A stretch of 64,000 nucleotides of DNA from Flavobacterium galactosidilyticum (GCF_020911945.1 NZ_CP087135.1:1240001-1304000), one strand, 5' to 3'. Shown: positions 36,931 through 46,690, counted from the stretch's first letter. Notes: generated from the sequence alone by a model not told the origin. Made by a program: numbers and translations.

Positions 36931-37018
36931 ATGCTAATTTAAAACTTTAAAAGTAATAAATCAAGTTTGAATATTTTGTAGTTCTCTTATATAATTATAA
37001 GAAGATTAACATAGAATG

Positions 37019-38947
37019 TTAGTCTCTTCTTGGTCTTCTTGGTCTTGGTGAATCACCAAAGCTTTCAGAACGTCTAGGTGCTCTGTCAGAAGAACCTTCA
37101 GTTCTAGGTCTGTCAGATGTAAAACCACCTTCTCTTCTTGGAGCAGAAGAACTTCTTGGACCGAAACCACCTTCTCTTGGAGCTGAATTTCTATCACTTC
37201 TGAATCCGCCACCTGAAGAACCTTCTCTTCTTGGAGCAAAATTTCCTTCTCTTCTTGGAGCAGAACTTCTTCCACCACCAAAACTTCCACCAGAGCTTCT
37301 TCCGTTATGATCGCGTCTTCCGCCACCGTCATTTTTAGAAATTTCAACATTGATTCGACGTCCTTCTAGTTGTACGTTGTTCAATACTTCCATTACTTTA
37401 TCAGTGTGTTCTGGGTCAGTGTTAAAGAAAGAGAAACCTTCTTTCACATCTACTTTGAAAACGTCATCGCGACCTAGGTCTAATGTTTCTTTCAAATAGT
37501 CTTTTAATGACATCCAATCGAAGTTATCTCTTGAACCTATGTTTACGAAATATCTTGTTGCACCACCATTGTTGTTTTCTCTTGGAGCACCATCTCTATC
37601 ATCACGCTCGCGTCTTTCGCCAGATTGAGTAGAAATATCTCTAGTTTTCTTATAATAGTTGATAAAACGGTTGAATTCAACTGATACCATTTTCTTGATC
37701 AATTCCTCTTTCGATAAACCTTCAAGAACGCTATTAATTGCTGGTAAGTAGTTGTCAATTTCGTGATCAACTTCTGTATCTTTAATTTTAGTAGCTAAGT
37801 GTAATAATTGAATTTCGCAGATTTCAATTCCTGAAGGAATTGTTTTTTCTTCGAATTTTTGTTTGATAATTCTTTCGATAGAAGAGATCTTACGCAATTC
37901 ACTTTTAGTGACAATTACGATAGAAGTTCCTAATTTACCAGCACGACCAGTACGACCTGAACGGTGGTTGTAAGTTTCGATTTCATCAGGTAACTGGTAG
38001 TTTACTACGTGAGTAATGCTATCAACATCAATTCCACGTGCTGCAACATCAGTAGCTACAAGCATCTGGATTTGTCTTCCACGGAACGATTTCATTACAC
38101 CATCACGTTGCGCTTGAGATAAATCCCCGTGCAATGCAGCAGCGCTGTAGCCATCTTCAACTAATTTTTCAGCAACAGCTTGTGTATCACGTTTTGTTCT
38201 ACAAAAAACTACTGAGAAAATGTCTGGATTAGCATCAGCTAAACGTTTCAATGCTTCGTAACGGTCACGTGCATTTACTAGATAAAATTCGTGAGAAACT
38301 GTTGACGAACCTGAATTTTTAGCTCCAACTGTAATTTCAATTGGATCCGTCATAAATTGTTTTCCAATACGTGCTACTTCAGCAGGCATTGTTGCAGAGA
38401 ATAACCATGTGTTTTTGTCGTCTGGCGTAGTTGAAAGGATGTTTACGATATCTTCGTAGAAACCCATATTCAGCATTTCGTCAGCTTCGTCAAGAATACA
38501 ATAGTTAATTTGAGAAATGTTAACCAATCCTCTATTAATCATGTCTTGCATTCTTCCTGGAGTTGCTACAATAATTTGTGCGCCTCTCTTTATGTCTCTC
38601 GCTTGGTCTGTAATGCTAGCTCCACCGTAAACTGCTACCACATTAATACCTTTTTCGTATTTAGAGTAGTTTTTAATTTCGTTGGTAATCTGCAAACAAA
38701 GCTCGCGTGTTGGAGATAAAATTAATGCTTGTGTGTTTCTGTTGTTAGCATCAATTTTTTGGATAACTGGAAAACCAAAAGCTGCCGTTTTCCCTGTCCC
38801 TGTCTGAGCCAACGCAACCATATCTGTATCTTTTTCCAATAATAGGGGAATCGCTTTCTCCTGTACTTCAGTCGGACTTTCAAATCCTAGATCTAAAATC
38901 GCCTTCAGTAACGATTCACTCAATCCTAATTGTTCAAATTTATTCAT
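37019..38947 (-). CDS. DEAD-box RNA helicase with DbpA-like RNA-binding domain and Arg/Gly-rich tail
   Basis: 642 residues from the ATG at 38947 (a frame from 38971 adds eight unconserved residues). Q motif FESPTEVQEKAIPLLL, motif I AQTGTGKTAAFGFP, DEAD, SAT, and motif VI HRSGRTGRAGKLGTS. A DbpA/CsdA-type RRM-like domain follows (about 475-550: TRYFVNIGSRDNFDWMSLKDYLKETLDLGRDDVFKVDVKEGFSFFNT). Then comes an intrinsically disordered tail of about 90 residues with repeated RREG/SAPR/GGGF units ending PRPRRPRRD. Such tails bind RNA and may drive condensation. Likely acts in ribosome assembly or cold adaptation, like CsdA/DeaD. Confidence 0.93.
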   Translation of the reverse strand: MNKFEQLGLSESLLKAILDLGFESPTEVQEKAIPLLLEKDTDMVALAQTGTGKTAAFGFPVIQKIDANNRNTQALILSPTRELCLQITNEIKNYSKYEKGINVVAVYGGASITDQARDIKRGAQIIVATPGRMQDMINRGLVNISQINYCILDEADEMLNMGFYEDIVNILSTTPDDKNTWLFSATMPAEVARIGKQFMTDPIEITVGAKNSGSSTVSHEFYLVNARDRYEALKRLADANPDIFSVVFCRTKRDTQAVAEKLVEDGYSAAALHGDLSQAQRDGVMKSFRGRQIQMLVATDVAARGIDVDSITHVVNYQLPDEIETYNHRSGRTGRAGKLGTSIVIVTKSELRKISSIERIIKQKFEEKTIPSGIEICEIQLLHLATKIKDTEVDHEIDNYLPAINSVLEGLSKEELIKKMVSVEFNRFINYYKKTRDISTQSGERRERDDRDGAPRENNNGGATRYFVNIGSRDNFDWMSLKDYLKETLDLGRDDVFKVDVKEGFSFFNTDPEHTDKVMEVLNNVQLEGRRINVEISKNDGGGRRDHNGRSSGGSFGGGRSSAPRREGNFAPRREGSSGGGFRSDRNSAPREGGFGPRSSSAPRREGGFTSDRPRTEGSSDRAPRRSESFGDSPRPRRPRRD

Positions 38948-38968
38948 ATGTATTTTTAAAATAGGGTG

Positions 38969-38976
38969 CAAAATTA
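38969..38976 (-). promoter_or_regulatory. -7 promoter element TAATTTTG for the DEAD-box gene
   Basis: Exact TAnnTTTG on the minus strand, 21 bp before the preferred ATG at 38947. It overlaps the longer start at 38971, which argues against that start. Confidence 0.6.
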
Positions 38977-39150
38977 CTCTAAATTATTTATATATACTAA
39001 TGGTATTTTAAGAATTAATGATTTATTGTGATTTGATTATCAGAATGTTATGTTTTTTATTAGGATTTTAGGTGTTTTCTTTAAGCAATTTTGTGCGAAA
39101 ATACTATTTGGAATCGCGCACTTTGATCTAAAAAAACGGTTTTTTACTAT

Positions 39151-39729
39151 TTATAGCGTCTTTTTTAGAAAATTTATCAATTTTTGTGTCGCTTTTCCTC
39201 TATGACTAATTTCGTTTTTTATTTCCAAAGATAATTCCGCAAAAGTTTCTTTGTAACCCAATGGTTGAAAGATGGGATCGTAGCCAAAACCTTTAGTGCC
39301 AGTTTTTTCAGGTGTTATTTCTCCTTCGGCAATTCCAGTAAACAATTCTTGTTTGCCATTTATATTCAATGCGATAACTGTTTTGAACTGCGCCTTTCTA
39401 TTATTTTTATCGGATAAATTGTCTAATAATTTATTCATATTGTCATCAGAGTTGCGTTGCTCACCAGCATATCTTGCGGAGAATACTCCTGGTTCACCAT
39501 TCAAAGCTGCCACTTCAAGCCCAGTATCATCAGCAAAACAATCGTATCCATATTTTTTACTAATATAATTCGCTTTCAAAATTGCATTGCCTTCAATAGT
39601 AGCAGCGGTTTCAGGAATTTCTTCATGACAACCAATTGCTTCTAAACTTAGAATTTGGATAGTTTCAGGAAGCATGCTTTGAATTTCGGAGATTTTATTT
39701 TTATTGCTGGAGGCGAAGACAAGTTGCAT
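39151..39729 (-). CDS. rdgB: Non-canonical purine NTP pyrophosphatase (RdgB/HAM1)
   Basis: 192-residue house-cleaning enzyme that hydrolyses dITP, XTP and ITP to monophosphates. Motifs: LVFASSNKNKISEIQSML (substrate loop), CFADDTGLEVAALNGEPGVFSARYAGE with the catalytic Asp, GYDPIFQPLGYKETFAELSLEIKNEISHRGKA. Full length. Own promoter at 39758, with no operon partner closer than about 150 bp. Confidence 0.95.
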   Translation of the reverse strand: MQLVFASSNKNKISEIQSMLPETIQILSLEAIGCHEEIPETAATIEGNAILKANYISKKYGYDCFADDTGLEVAALNGEPGVFSARYAGEQRNSDDNMNKLLDNLSDKNNRKAQFKTVIALNINGKQELFTGIAEGEITPEKTGTKGFGYDPIFQPLGYKETFAELSLEIKNEISHRGKATQKLINFLKKTL

Positions 39730-39757
39730 TTTCTTAGAATTTTATATTGGATATTTC

Positions 39758-39765
39758 AAAGGTAC
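39758..39765 (-). promoter_or_regulatory. -7 promoter element TACCTTTG for rdgB
   Basis: Exact TAnnTTTG on the minus strand, 28 bp before the ATG. Confidence 0.6.
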
Positions 39766-39881
39766 ATTTTTTTACTTTTAGGTTAGGAATACCAGAATAA
39801 AATTAAAAAATTGGTAGTTTAACATCAACTTTTTTTAGATGTAAAAGGAGCTTAAGGTTGCTGTGGTTTGTGAAAAATTTA

Positions 39882-40952
39882 TTATTCGGTCTCAAAAACC
39901 TGAAATAAACATTTCCAGTTGATTTCCGAATCAATTTGAGGTAGTCCTCTATAGTTATCAATTTCTTTGATATTCTCCATCGTAAAATCATCTTGAATTG
40001 CATAAGGAGCTAAACCTTCCGCTTTATATTTTTCAGCTAAATATTCCTGTTCGTATTGTCCAGGCGTTGGAATAAAAAAAGCCTTTTTTCTCAGTTTTAC
40101 TAGATCCATTACGGTGGTATAACCAGAGCGACAAAGAACCATTTCACTTTCGTTAAAAGCTTGTTCTAATTCGATTGAGCTCATGAAATTATAATAGGTT
40201 ACATTATCTACTTGTTCTTTTATTTGATTTTTTTCGACCACTCCTTTGATGAAGATTGTTTGTCCAGAAAAGTTTAAAATTTCTATTTTTAATTTTTCTT
40301 CTAAAATTCCTCTTTGGGGTTCAGGTCCAGAGAGAAGAACCATCAAGTCATATTTTTTATCTATTTCCTTTTTTTGCAACCGACTTAGTGGGCCAATGTA
40401 TTTAAGGTTTAAGTTAGTCTTTTCTAAATGACCAAGTTCGCCAGTTAAATTAGGAGTGCCTTCCATGTCAGGAATCCAACATTCAGTATATTTTTTTATA
40501 ATATTTTGGTGTATTTTACTCGTTAACCAAGCGGTATTTCCAGAAAGAACATTCAATTGATGTGTTATATAAACTGATGTAACTTTATTGCTAAAAGCGC
40601 CAAGTCTATTATCTGAAATAATTCCATTTATATTATATTTTTCGATCCAATTTTTAATGATTTTTTTCTCTTGCTGTATGGCTTTAACGGTTTTTAAACT
40701 ATTTTTTAATAATTGCCATTTCAGATTTTCTCCTTTTTTGGAGTATTCTATTTTGTAAGAGGGAAGTTCTAAGATCTCCAAAGTAGGAAATTCTTTTTTT
40801 AAAAGTGCTAATGCAGCTCCGTCAGTTGCTAGTATGGGTTTGTATTGCTGTTCTAATAAAGCATTGATTATAGGGATGCATCGAGCTGCATGACCTAAAC
40901 CCCAATTTAATGGTGCAATCAAGATTGTTTTTTTATTAGTAATTATATTCAT
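39882..40952 (-). CDS. Glycosyltransferase-like protein (MurG/GT28-like)
   Basis: 356 residues, no signal peptide. N-terminal NWGLGHAARCIPIINALLEQQYKPILATDGAAL is the GT-B nucleotide-sugar enzyme opening (GxGHaaR). The C-terminal half has LMVLLSGPEPQRGILEEKL, QTIFIKGV, and the donor-binding VLCRSGYTTVMDLVKLRKKAFFIPTPGQYEQEYLAEKYKAEG, which resembles the MurG/GT28 C-terminal site. It probably transfers a sugar in envelope or secondary polysaccharide synthesis. The acceptor is unknown, and the neighbours give no clue. Confidence 0.83.
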   Translation of the reverse strand: MNIITNKKTILIAPLNWGLGHAARCIPIINALLEQQYKPILATDGAALALLKKEFPTLEILELPSYKIEYSKKGENLKWQLLKNSLKTVKAIQQEKKIIKNWIEKYNINGIISDNRLGAFSNKVTSVYITHQLNVLSGNTAWLTSKIHQNIIKKYTECWIPDMEGTPNLTGELGHLEKTNLNLKYIGPLSRLQKKEIDKKYDLMVLLSGPEPQRGILEEKLKIEILNFSGQTIFIKGVVEKNQIKEQVDNVTYYNFMSSIELEQAFNESEMVLCRSGYTTVMDLVKLRKKAFFIPTPGQYEQEYLAEKYKAEGLAPYAIQDDFTMENIKEIDNYRGLPQIDSEINWKCLFQVFETE

Positions 40953-40990
40953 TAATGCGATAAAGATATTTTTATTTCTACTTCAAAATA

Positions 40991-41020
40991 AAGGGGACGA
41001 TTGTTTAGAAAGTCCCCAAT
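40991..41020 (-). terminator. Hairpin after the coiled-coil/PBCV-domain gene
   Basis: Stem GGGGAC / GTCCCC with a 13-base loop, 23 bp past the stop at 41043. On the minus strand it is followed by a U-rich stretch. Moderate. Confidence 0.5.
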
Positions 41021-41042
41021 TGTTAACTATTTTTAATTAGAA

Positions 41043-41663
41043 TTAGTCTTGAATGTATGTTTTATTTCCGTTCTTATTGATGTAGTATTTTCCCCCTCGA
41101 GGTCCTGTATACACTTTTTTACCGTTATATTCTCCGGTGATTTTATCGGCTACTTTTGGTGCTTTCTCAGATGTCTCTTTGATTTTTGTGACAGCTTTTT
41201 TAGTAACAGTTTTGGTAGATGGTACTTCTTTTTTAATATTATTAGTTTTTTTCTCGACTTTAGCGGCTTTGTCCTCCACCTTAGCGGCTTTAGTTTTTAC
41301 TTCACTTTTTGTTTTGTCTGCCTTTTCTTTTGTGTCAGCTGCCTTAGCTTTTGTTTCAGCTGCAGTTGCTTTTGCCTCTTTAGCTAATTTAGCTTCATTT
41401 GCTTTAATTTTAGCTGTGGTTTCGTTTACATCCGCTTTAGCTTTAGCGGCTTTCTCTAATCTTACTTCAGCTGCTTTCACTTTAGCATCGGCCTTTGCTT
41501 TCGCTGTTTTTTCTTTTGCATCAGCTACTGCTTTTGCAGCTTTCGCTTCCTTAGCTTTTACAGCTTTTTCTGTTTTTGCCTTCTTTTTTTCTAGCGCTGT
41601 TTCTTGTGCGTAAAAATTTGTAGATAAAAGGAATACAAAGCTCAATAATAATAGTTTTTTCAT
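41043..41663 (-). CDS. Secreted Ala/Lys-rich coiled-coil protein with a PBCV-type basic adaptor domain
   Basis: 206 residues. Signal peptide MKKLLLLSFVFLLSTNFYA, then residues 22-160 composed almost only of Ala, Lys, Glu and Thr in heptad-like repeats (AKAKADAKVKAAEVRLEKAA), resembling histone-H1-like or LEA-like helices. The last 30 residues, GKKVYTGPRGGKYYINKNGN and KTYI, match the short PBCV-specific basic adaptor domain (PF08789). Likely periplasmic or surface-exposed and able to bind polyanions. Function unknown. The opposite strand shows long open frames only because of the biased composition. Confidence 0.75.
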   Translation of the reverse strand: MKKLLLLSFVFLLSTNFYAQETALEKKKAKTEKAVKAKEAKAAKAVADAKEKTAKAKADAKVKAAEVRLEKAAKAKADVNETTAKIKANEAKLAKEAKATAAETKAKAADTKEKADKTKSEVKTKAAKVEDKAAKVEKKTNNIKKEVPSTKTVTKKAVTKIKETSEKAPKVADKITGEYNGKKVYTGPRGGKYYINKNGNKTYIQD

Positions 41664-41738
41664 AGTGTTTTTTTTATTTTATTAATGCTTACTAGATATA
41701 AAATTAGTGACTATTTTATTAATTAAAATGTTAAAAAT

Positions 41739-44700
41739 TTAAAAATAAGCTCTCAACTGCATGTTTCCTGTATGAATAGCTTTATTTGTTTCGCTTTTTC
41801 TTCCTTGATAAGTAAAATTGATGTCTAAAAACTGCGTAATGTTTTTTTGGAAAAGTAATTTCCATGTTAAATTTTGCCCTGTTTGCAATCCTTCCAGCAT
41901 TTGAAATCCAACAGATGAATATTCATTTCCGTCAAATTTATTTTGGTAAAAAGAAACTTCACCGTTCATCGTAAACTTTTTATCACTTGCGTAAGAGAAA
42001 GCAGTCCCAAACCGATTTTGAATTAATTTTTCGAAAACACCTATCTGATTATTTTTATTTTGTAATTCATAAAACAGGTCTAGGCTGGTGTTTTTAGAAA
42101 ATAAATAGCTAATCTTTGGCGCTAATTGATAGCCTGTAATCGTGTAATTTTTTTCGGGAAAACTCTCTGAGTCAATAGCTGTACGGATGGTTTTAGCAAA
42201 AAAACTTACTAGCCAACTTTTCTGGTATAAGTGTGCATATTGTAGTTGGTGGGAACTGTTTCTAGCTTCCTGTGAACCTATCGATAATAGATTTTTAGTC
42301 TTATTTTCGAAATAAGTATAAGTAATTGAGTGATTTTGTTTTCCACGATTATAAAACAAGCTGTTTCTTATGTTCGCGTTTAGTCCTAGAACATCATTAT
42401 TGGATCCGGTGAAAGGATTTAATTCAAAATTACTGCCGTTATTTCGATTTTTTCTATCGATAATAAATGCAGTTTGATTGTAAAAATAGGATAGTAATTT
42501 CTTGAATCCTATTTCGTTTTGCCATTGATTTGGATTTAATGTTACTGATTGTGAAAATTTATTTTGATGCGTTCGTATATATATTCGATTAGGTAAAAAG
42601 ACCCGAATGAATTTTGCTTGATCTATGAATGGCGACACTTCAAATTCTTGTAATTCCTGAATTCCGTTGTTATTATAGTCGTTCCAAGTGTAAACGCCTT
42701 GTCCTACCGGAACTTCTAAGTAAGTAAACTCTTGTTGCGGGATGCTTCCCGAGTTTGTTTCATAAACTGTAGTGCTTTGAATTAACTGATTAAAAAAGCG
42801 ATCGGTGTAAATTATTCTTGAATTAAGTGAGGCTTCTTTTTTTCTAGAAGGATCCACAAAATGTAAAGTTCGGTAATTAGCATAAATAGATAAATCACTT
42901 TTTTTAGTTTGAATCAATTTAGATTTTAATTGAAATGTTTGCGAGGTATTTACTCTTTGGATTAATCCATTTTGTAGGCTGTCATTATTTCTCCTTAAAT
43001 ATCCTAATTCAACAAAAACTTTAGTACTATCACCTCGACCAGTATAAAATCCGTATTCGGTAAATTTTTGGCTTAAAGCCGAAAACTGATTCGTTATTTT
43101 ATTCTTTTCCTGATTGTCTTCGAGTCTCAGACTAGAGCCTATCCAGTTTTTATCAAAATGGAAACGAATGTGAGATTGGTTTCTGATAAATTGAGACGAC
43201 ATAGTACTTGCATCACTTTTTAGTACACTTCCTTGAGTATTAAAAGTCCAGTTTTTTAACTGAAAACGGCCATTCAAAATATATCTCTTACCGGAAAAAT
43301 TATCAGAGAAATCTAATTTTTCAAATTGATACAGCATCAACCCTTTGTCGAAGGTATTTGGTTTCGGATTCAAATATAGTTCTAATCCTGAAACTAGTAA
43401 ACTTTGATTACCTATTCCTGCGGTTCCTATATTCCAGTCACGGTCAAATTCTATTGTATACAATCTTTCAACTGATCTAAAGTTACTTTGAATAAATTGA
43501 TAATTAGTAAACGCATCTAAGGACCATTTTTTAGAAAACAAGCGCTGTTTGGCATTTATTTTTCCTGCTAAACCTTTATTGTCGCCATCATCTATAGATG
43601 AAAATAAGTTTTTATCATTGTTGCTAATGCCAATTTCAAAATCGACTGCTGTTTTTTCCGTGGGCTTATATTTCCCTAATAAAGTAGCAACTTGGATTTT
43701 TGTAGGCGCTATAAGTGGAATTATGGGTTCATAATTTCCTTGCGGAATTCCATTTATTGGCGCTATATATTCGTAAACTCGGGTGATAGTGGCTGAATTA
43801 GTTACAATATAATTACCATTATTTGGACCTACTAAAGTGAATCTAACATTGAATAATTCTTCAAGTTTGTCATTTGAATATTCATAAACCTCAACTGCAT
43901 TAATGATTGTTTTACGATACAACACTTTATTTTCAGAGTAGCTATCTGAATAAGCAGAAGGAGCAACCATTGATTTCTGATTGTCTCCTGCATTAACTAA
44001 TATTTGCGCTTGTTCTGCTGATAGATTTTGTTGCAAAGGCTGGTTTTTTTGATCATTTTCAGAATATATGTAGCCGCCAAAGGTCCATGATTTGCTTTCA
44101 TGAGTAGCACCTGCGTATGTGACAAAACGGTTGTAATTTCGATCAGAATATTGATATTCTATCGCAATACGCATTTCAGAAGTAATGGTAAAAAGTGGGG
44201 TGAAAATAATTTCACCAGCATTATAATCTATAGTATAATCATTATTTTCTCCTCGTTTTAATAAAATTCCATTTACATAAACTCGCTCCGAGCCCGAAAT
44301 AACTAGAACGTACAATTCTCCGTTTTGGCCTTTTAATTTATATGGACCTTGATTGCCTTCTTGTCCTGCAATGGTGCTTTTTGCGTACTGTCCGCGAACT
44401 AAAGCTGCAGATGCGAATACATTAGTTTTATTTGTTTCCGTACCAAAGTCGAAATTCGTTGCTAATCCTTGGACTTTTTTATTAAAGATCAAGAACTGTG
44501 ATTTCTTATTTTCAAGATTAATATCTCCAGCGCGAATATTCCATTCGTTGCTAAATAACTCCATAAAAATATTGTCAAACTGATCTAGTTTTTGTGAATA
44601 GCCTCCATCTTGAAGCGGAATATTGCTGTCTTGAATCGAAGCTCTTAAGCTTAGTTTGTCTGATATTTTACCTGTGATTTGTAAATCTAAATTAGAGTTT

Positions 44701-45176
44701 AAAACCGAGTTTTGATTATTTCCTATAGTTATGCCACGCGTAATACTCCCAGAAGTATCCAAGCCGTCAAAAGGGATGTTTTTGTTTTTATTTTTATTTT
44801 TATCCTCGATTTTATATAATTCCCCTTTTTCAGCTTCATTACTTACCACTCTACTTGGATCATAAATGCGATATTCTTTAGTTAAAAATTGGGGAAACTT
44901 TAAATATTGAAGTGTAAGAGAATCTGAATCAAAGAAATTATTTTCCTTAAGTAGTAATGTCCCTTTTTTGAAGTTTACTTTGTAAAAGACAGTGTCTATT
45001 GGTTTTCCATTACTATCAAGTAGTTTGAAAAAACTTGAGTTAAGGCTCTCTTTTTCGATAAAAATCGTATCTAGAGTAGTACGAACTTTTTTAGTTTTGT
45101 ATAGCGAATTAATTTCCTGTGCGTGAAGCCCAGAAAAATAACTGATTATAATCCAAAAAAGTAGTTTTTTTAACAT
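41739..45176 (-). CDS. Very large outer-membrane beta-barrel protein with an SprA-like N-terminal segment
   Basis: 1145 residues. Signal peptide MLKKLLFWIIISYFSGLHAQ. An N-terminal part describes linker/plug-like modules: GSITRGITIGNNQNSVLNSN and DLQITGKISDKLSLRASIQD closely resemble segments of the T9SS translocon protein SprA. The rest is dense in aromatic beta-strands to the C-terminus. A KNKNKNKN run near residue 128 comes from a 6-bp repeat in the DNA. SprA itself is over 2000 residues, so this is a shorter relative or a convergent barrel. No operon partner. Function unknown. Confidence 0.72.
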   Translation of the reverse strand: MLKKLLFWIIISYFSGLHAQEINSLYKTKKVRTTLDTIFIEKESLNSSFFKLLDSNGKPIDTVFYKVNFKKGTLLLKENNFFDSDSLTLQYLKFPQFLTKEYRIYDPSRVVSNEAEKGELYKIEDKNKNKNKNIPFDGLDTSGSITRGITIGNNQNSVLNSNLDLQITGKISDKLSLRASIQDSNIPLQDGGYSQKLDQFDNIFMELFSNEWNIRAGDINLENKKSQFLIFNKKVQGLATNFDFGTETNKTNVFASAALVRGQYAKSTIAGQEGNQGPYKLKGQNGELYVLVISGSERVYVNGILLKRGENNDYTIDYNAGEIIFTPLFTITSEMRIAIEYQYSDRNYNRFVTYAGATHESKSWTFGGYIYSENDQKNQPLQQNLSAEQAQILVNAGDNQKSMVAPSAYSDSYSENKVLYRKTIINAVEVYEYSNDKLEELFNVRFTLVGPNNGNYIVTNSATITRVYEYIAPINGIPQGNYEPIIPLIAPTKIQVATLLGKYKPTEKTAVDFEIGISNNDKNLFSSIDDGDNKGLAGKINAKQRLFSKKWSLDAFTNYQFIQSNFRSVERLYTIEFDRDWNIGTAGIGNQSLLVSGLELYLNPKPNTFDKGLMLYQFEKLDFSDNFSGKRYILNGRFQLKNWTFNTQGSVLKSDASTMSSQFIRNQSHIRFHFDKNWIGSSLRLEDNQEKNKITNQFSALSQKFTEYGFYTGRGDSTKVFVELGYLRRNNDSLQNGLIQRVNTSQTFQLKSKLIQTKKSDLSIYANYRTLHFVDPSRKKEASLNSRIIYTDRFFNQLIQSTTVYETNSGSIPQQEFTYLEVPVGQGVYTWNDYNNNGIQELQEFEVSPFIDQAKFIRVFLPNRIYIRTHQNKFSQSVTLNPNQWQNEIGFKKLLSYFYNQTAFIIDRKNRNNGSNFELNPFTGSNNDVLGLNANIRNSLFYNRGKQNHSITYTYFENKTKNLLSIGSQEARNSSHQLQYAHLYQKSWLVSFFAKTIRTAIDSESFPEKNYTITGYQLAPKISYLFSKNTSLDLFYELQNKNNQIGVFEKLIQNRFGTAFSYASDKKFTMNGEVSFYQNKFDGNEYSSVGFQMLEGLQTGQNLTWKLLFQKNITQFLDINFTYQGRKSETNKAIHTGNMQLRAYF

Positions 45177-45198
45177 AAATACATTAACTCCAAAGTAT

Positions 45199-45206
45199 CA
45201 AAAGTA
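45199..45206 (-). promoter_or_regulatory. -7 promoter element TACTTTTG for the large barrel gene
   Basis: Exact TAnnTTTG on the minus strand, 22 bp before the ATG at 45176. Confidence 0.6.
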
Positions 45207-45311
45207 GTATTTATAATTTGATTATTTTTCGAAAGCCTTAATCGCGGTTCACGTCAACCTTTTCATGCTTTTTAAACTAATTAATGGTTCTGTATTCTGA
45301 TTTTTTTCATA

Positions 45312-45346
45312 CAAAAAAAGGGAACCAAAATAAATTTTGATTCCCA
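45312..45346 (-). terminator. Terminator after lysC
   Basis: Stem GGGAACCAAAAT / ATTTTGATTCCC (one mismatch), A7 on the left supplying the U-tract for leftward transcription. Confidence 0.75.
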
Positions 45347-45370
45347 GTACAAAACAATATATAACAATTT

Positions 45371-46627
45371 TTAAACTTCTTTAGTTACCACTTGCATCGT
45401 CTCGCGACTCACTTGTTTTAATAAAACTAATTTGTTTTTTTCTACAGTTTGAGATGCAGCTTCATCAAAGTGTCTAATAGTGTATAATGTTACATTTTCA
45501 TTATAATCTACTTTGAATTTTTTAGATAGAATAGCATTCATTTCTTTGAAATTGCCAAATTTATCTTCGACACAAACAGAAAAACTTATCGCAGAATTCT
45601 GAATTAGATTTACCTTTAGTTTGAATTGGTGAAACAAGGCAAAAATTTCACTTATATTTTCTTCCATTATAAAAGAGAAATCTATCGATGAAAGAGAAAT
45701 CAAAAGTTGGTTTCTTTTTACGATAAAGCAGGGTAAATGTGGCTCTAAATCTGCTCCTCTAGAAACGCTGGTTCCTTTTAATAACGGATTGATAAACGAC
45801 TTTACATATAAAGGAATTTCCTTTTTTTGTAAAGGTTGTAGCGTTTTTGGGTGAATTACTGTTGCGCCATAGAAAGCTAATTCTATCGCTTCTCTGTAGG
45901 ATATTTGGTTCAGCAAGCTCGCATTTTCAAAATATCTTGGATCGGCATTCATTACTCCTGGAACGTCTTTCCAGATAGTAACACTCTCAGCATTCAAGCA
46001 GTAAGCAAAAATAGCAGCTGTATAATCAGAACCTTCACGACCTAAAGTTGTAGTGAAATTGTTTTCGTCAGATCCCAAAAATCCTTGGGTAATATTTAGC
46101 GTTTTTCTTTTTACGTTTTTAGAGATGTTTTTCTGAGTTAGATCCCAATCTACTTCTGCATCTCTGTAATTAGCGTCTGTTTTTATAAAATTACGAACGT
46201 CTAACCATTGTGTTTTGATCCCCATGAAATTCATGAAATGACTCAAGATAGTAGTCGAAATTAATTCTCCGTAGCTTACAATTTGGTCATAAACAAAGTT
46301 GTAATTTGGTGACTTATTGTGCGCTAAAAAATATTCTAAATCCGCAAATTGTGAATTTACAGCTGAGAAAACTTCATTTTTTTCGTCCTCAAATAAATCC
46401 ATGAGGATTTGGTTGTGGTATTTTTTTACCTCTTGAACAGAAGAATTAAGTTCAGCAGATTTATCAAAATAATTTTTAATAACTACTTCAAGAGCATTAG
46501 TAGTTTTTCCCATTGCAGAAACTACTAATAACACATCTTCGTAGCCCACTTTTTGTAAAACGTCATACACGTTTTTAATCCCTTCAGCATCTTTTACTGA
46601 CGCTCCACCAAATTTGAATACTCTCAT
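45371..46627 (-). CDS. lysC: Aspartate kinase (monofunctional)
   Basis: 418-residue amino-acid-kinase-fold enzyme that phosphorylates aspartate for lysine, threonine and methionine synthesis. Motifs: MRVFKFGGASVKDAEGI, LVVSAMGKTTNALE, FVYDQIVSYGELISTTILS, TTLGREGSDYTAAIFA, VTIWKDVPGVMNADPRYF, and ATVIHPKTLQPLQKKEIPLYVKSF. The C-terminal ACT-type regulatory region runs from about residue 305, so feedback control is likely. No homoserine dehydrogenase domain is fused. It follows the GNAT gene by 63 bp, perhaps in one transcript. Confidence 0.94.
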   Translation of the reverse strand: MRVFKFGGASVKDAEGIKNVYDVLQKVGYEDVLLVVSAMGKTTNALEVVIKNYFDKSAELNSSVQEVKKYHNQILMDLFEDEKNEVFSAVNSQFADLEYFLAHNKSPNYNFVYDQIVSYGELISTTILSHFMNFMGIKTQWLDVRNFIKTDANYRDAEVDWDLTQKNISKNVKRKTLNITQGFLGSDENNFTTTLGREGSDYTAAIFAYCLNAESVTIWKDVPGVMNADPRYFENASLLNQISYREAIELAFYGATVIHPKTLQPLQKKEIPLYVKSFINPLLKGTSVSRGADLEPHLPCFIVKRNQLLISLSSIDFSFIMEENISEIFALFHQFKLKVNLIQNSAISFSVCVEDKFGNFKEMNAILSKKFKVDYNENVTLYTIRHFDEAASQTVEKNKLVLLKQVSRETMQVVTKEV

Positions 46628-46690
46628 AATCTTAAAAACTCCAATATTTTAAATTCCAAATTATACATTCCATTTAGTATTGGAATTTAT

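Noticed and set aside
41049..41613. Long Ala/Phe/Val-rich open frames on the plus strand
   Set aside because: They mirror the Ala/Lys/Glu repeats of the coiled-coil gene on the other strand. Biased composition removes stop codons by chance.
44787..44815. Tandem 6-bp repeats encoding KNKNKNKN
   Set aside because: A short low-complexity linker in the large barrel protein. The frame is intact and no switching is apparent.
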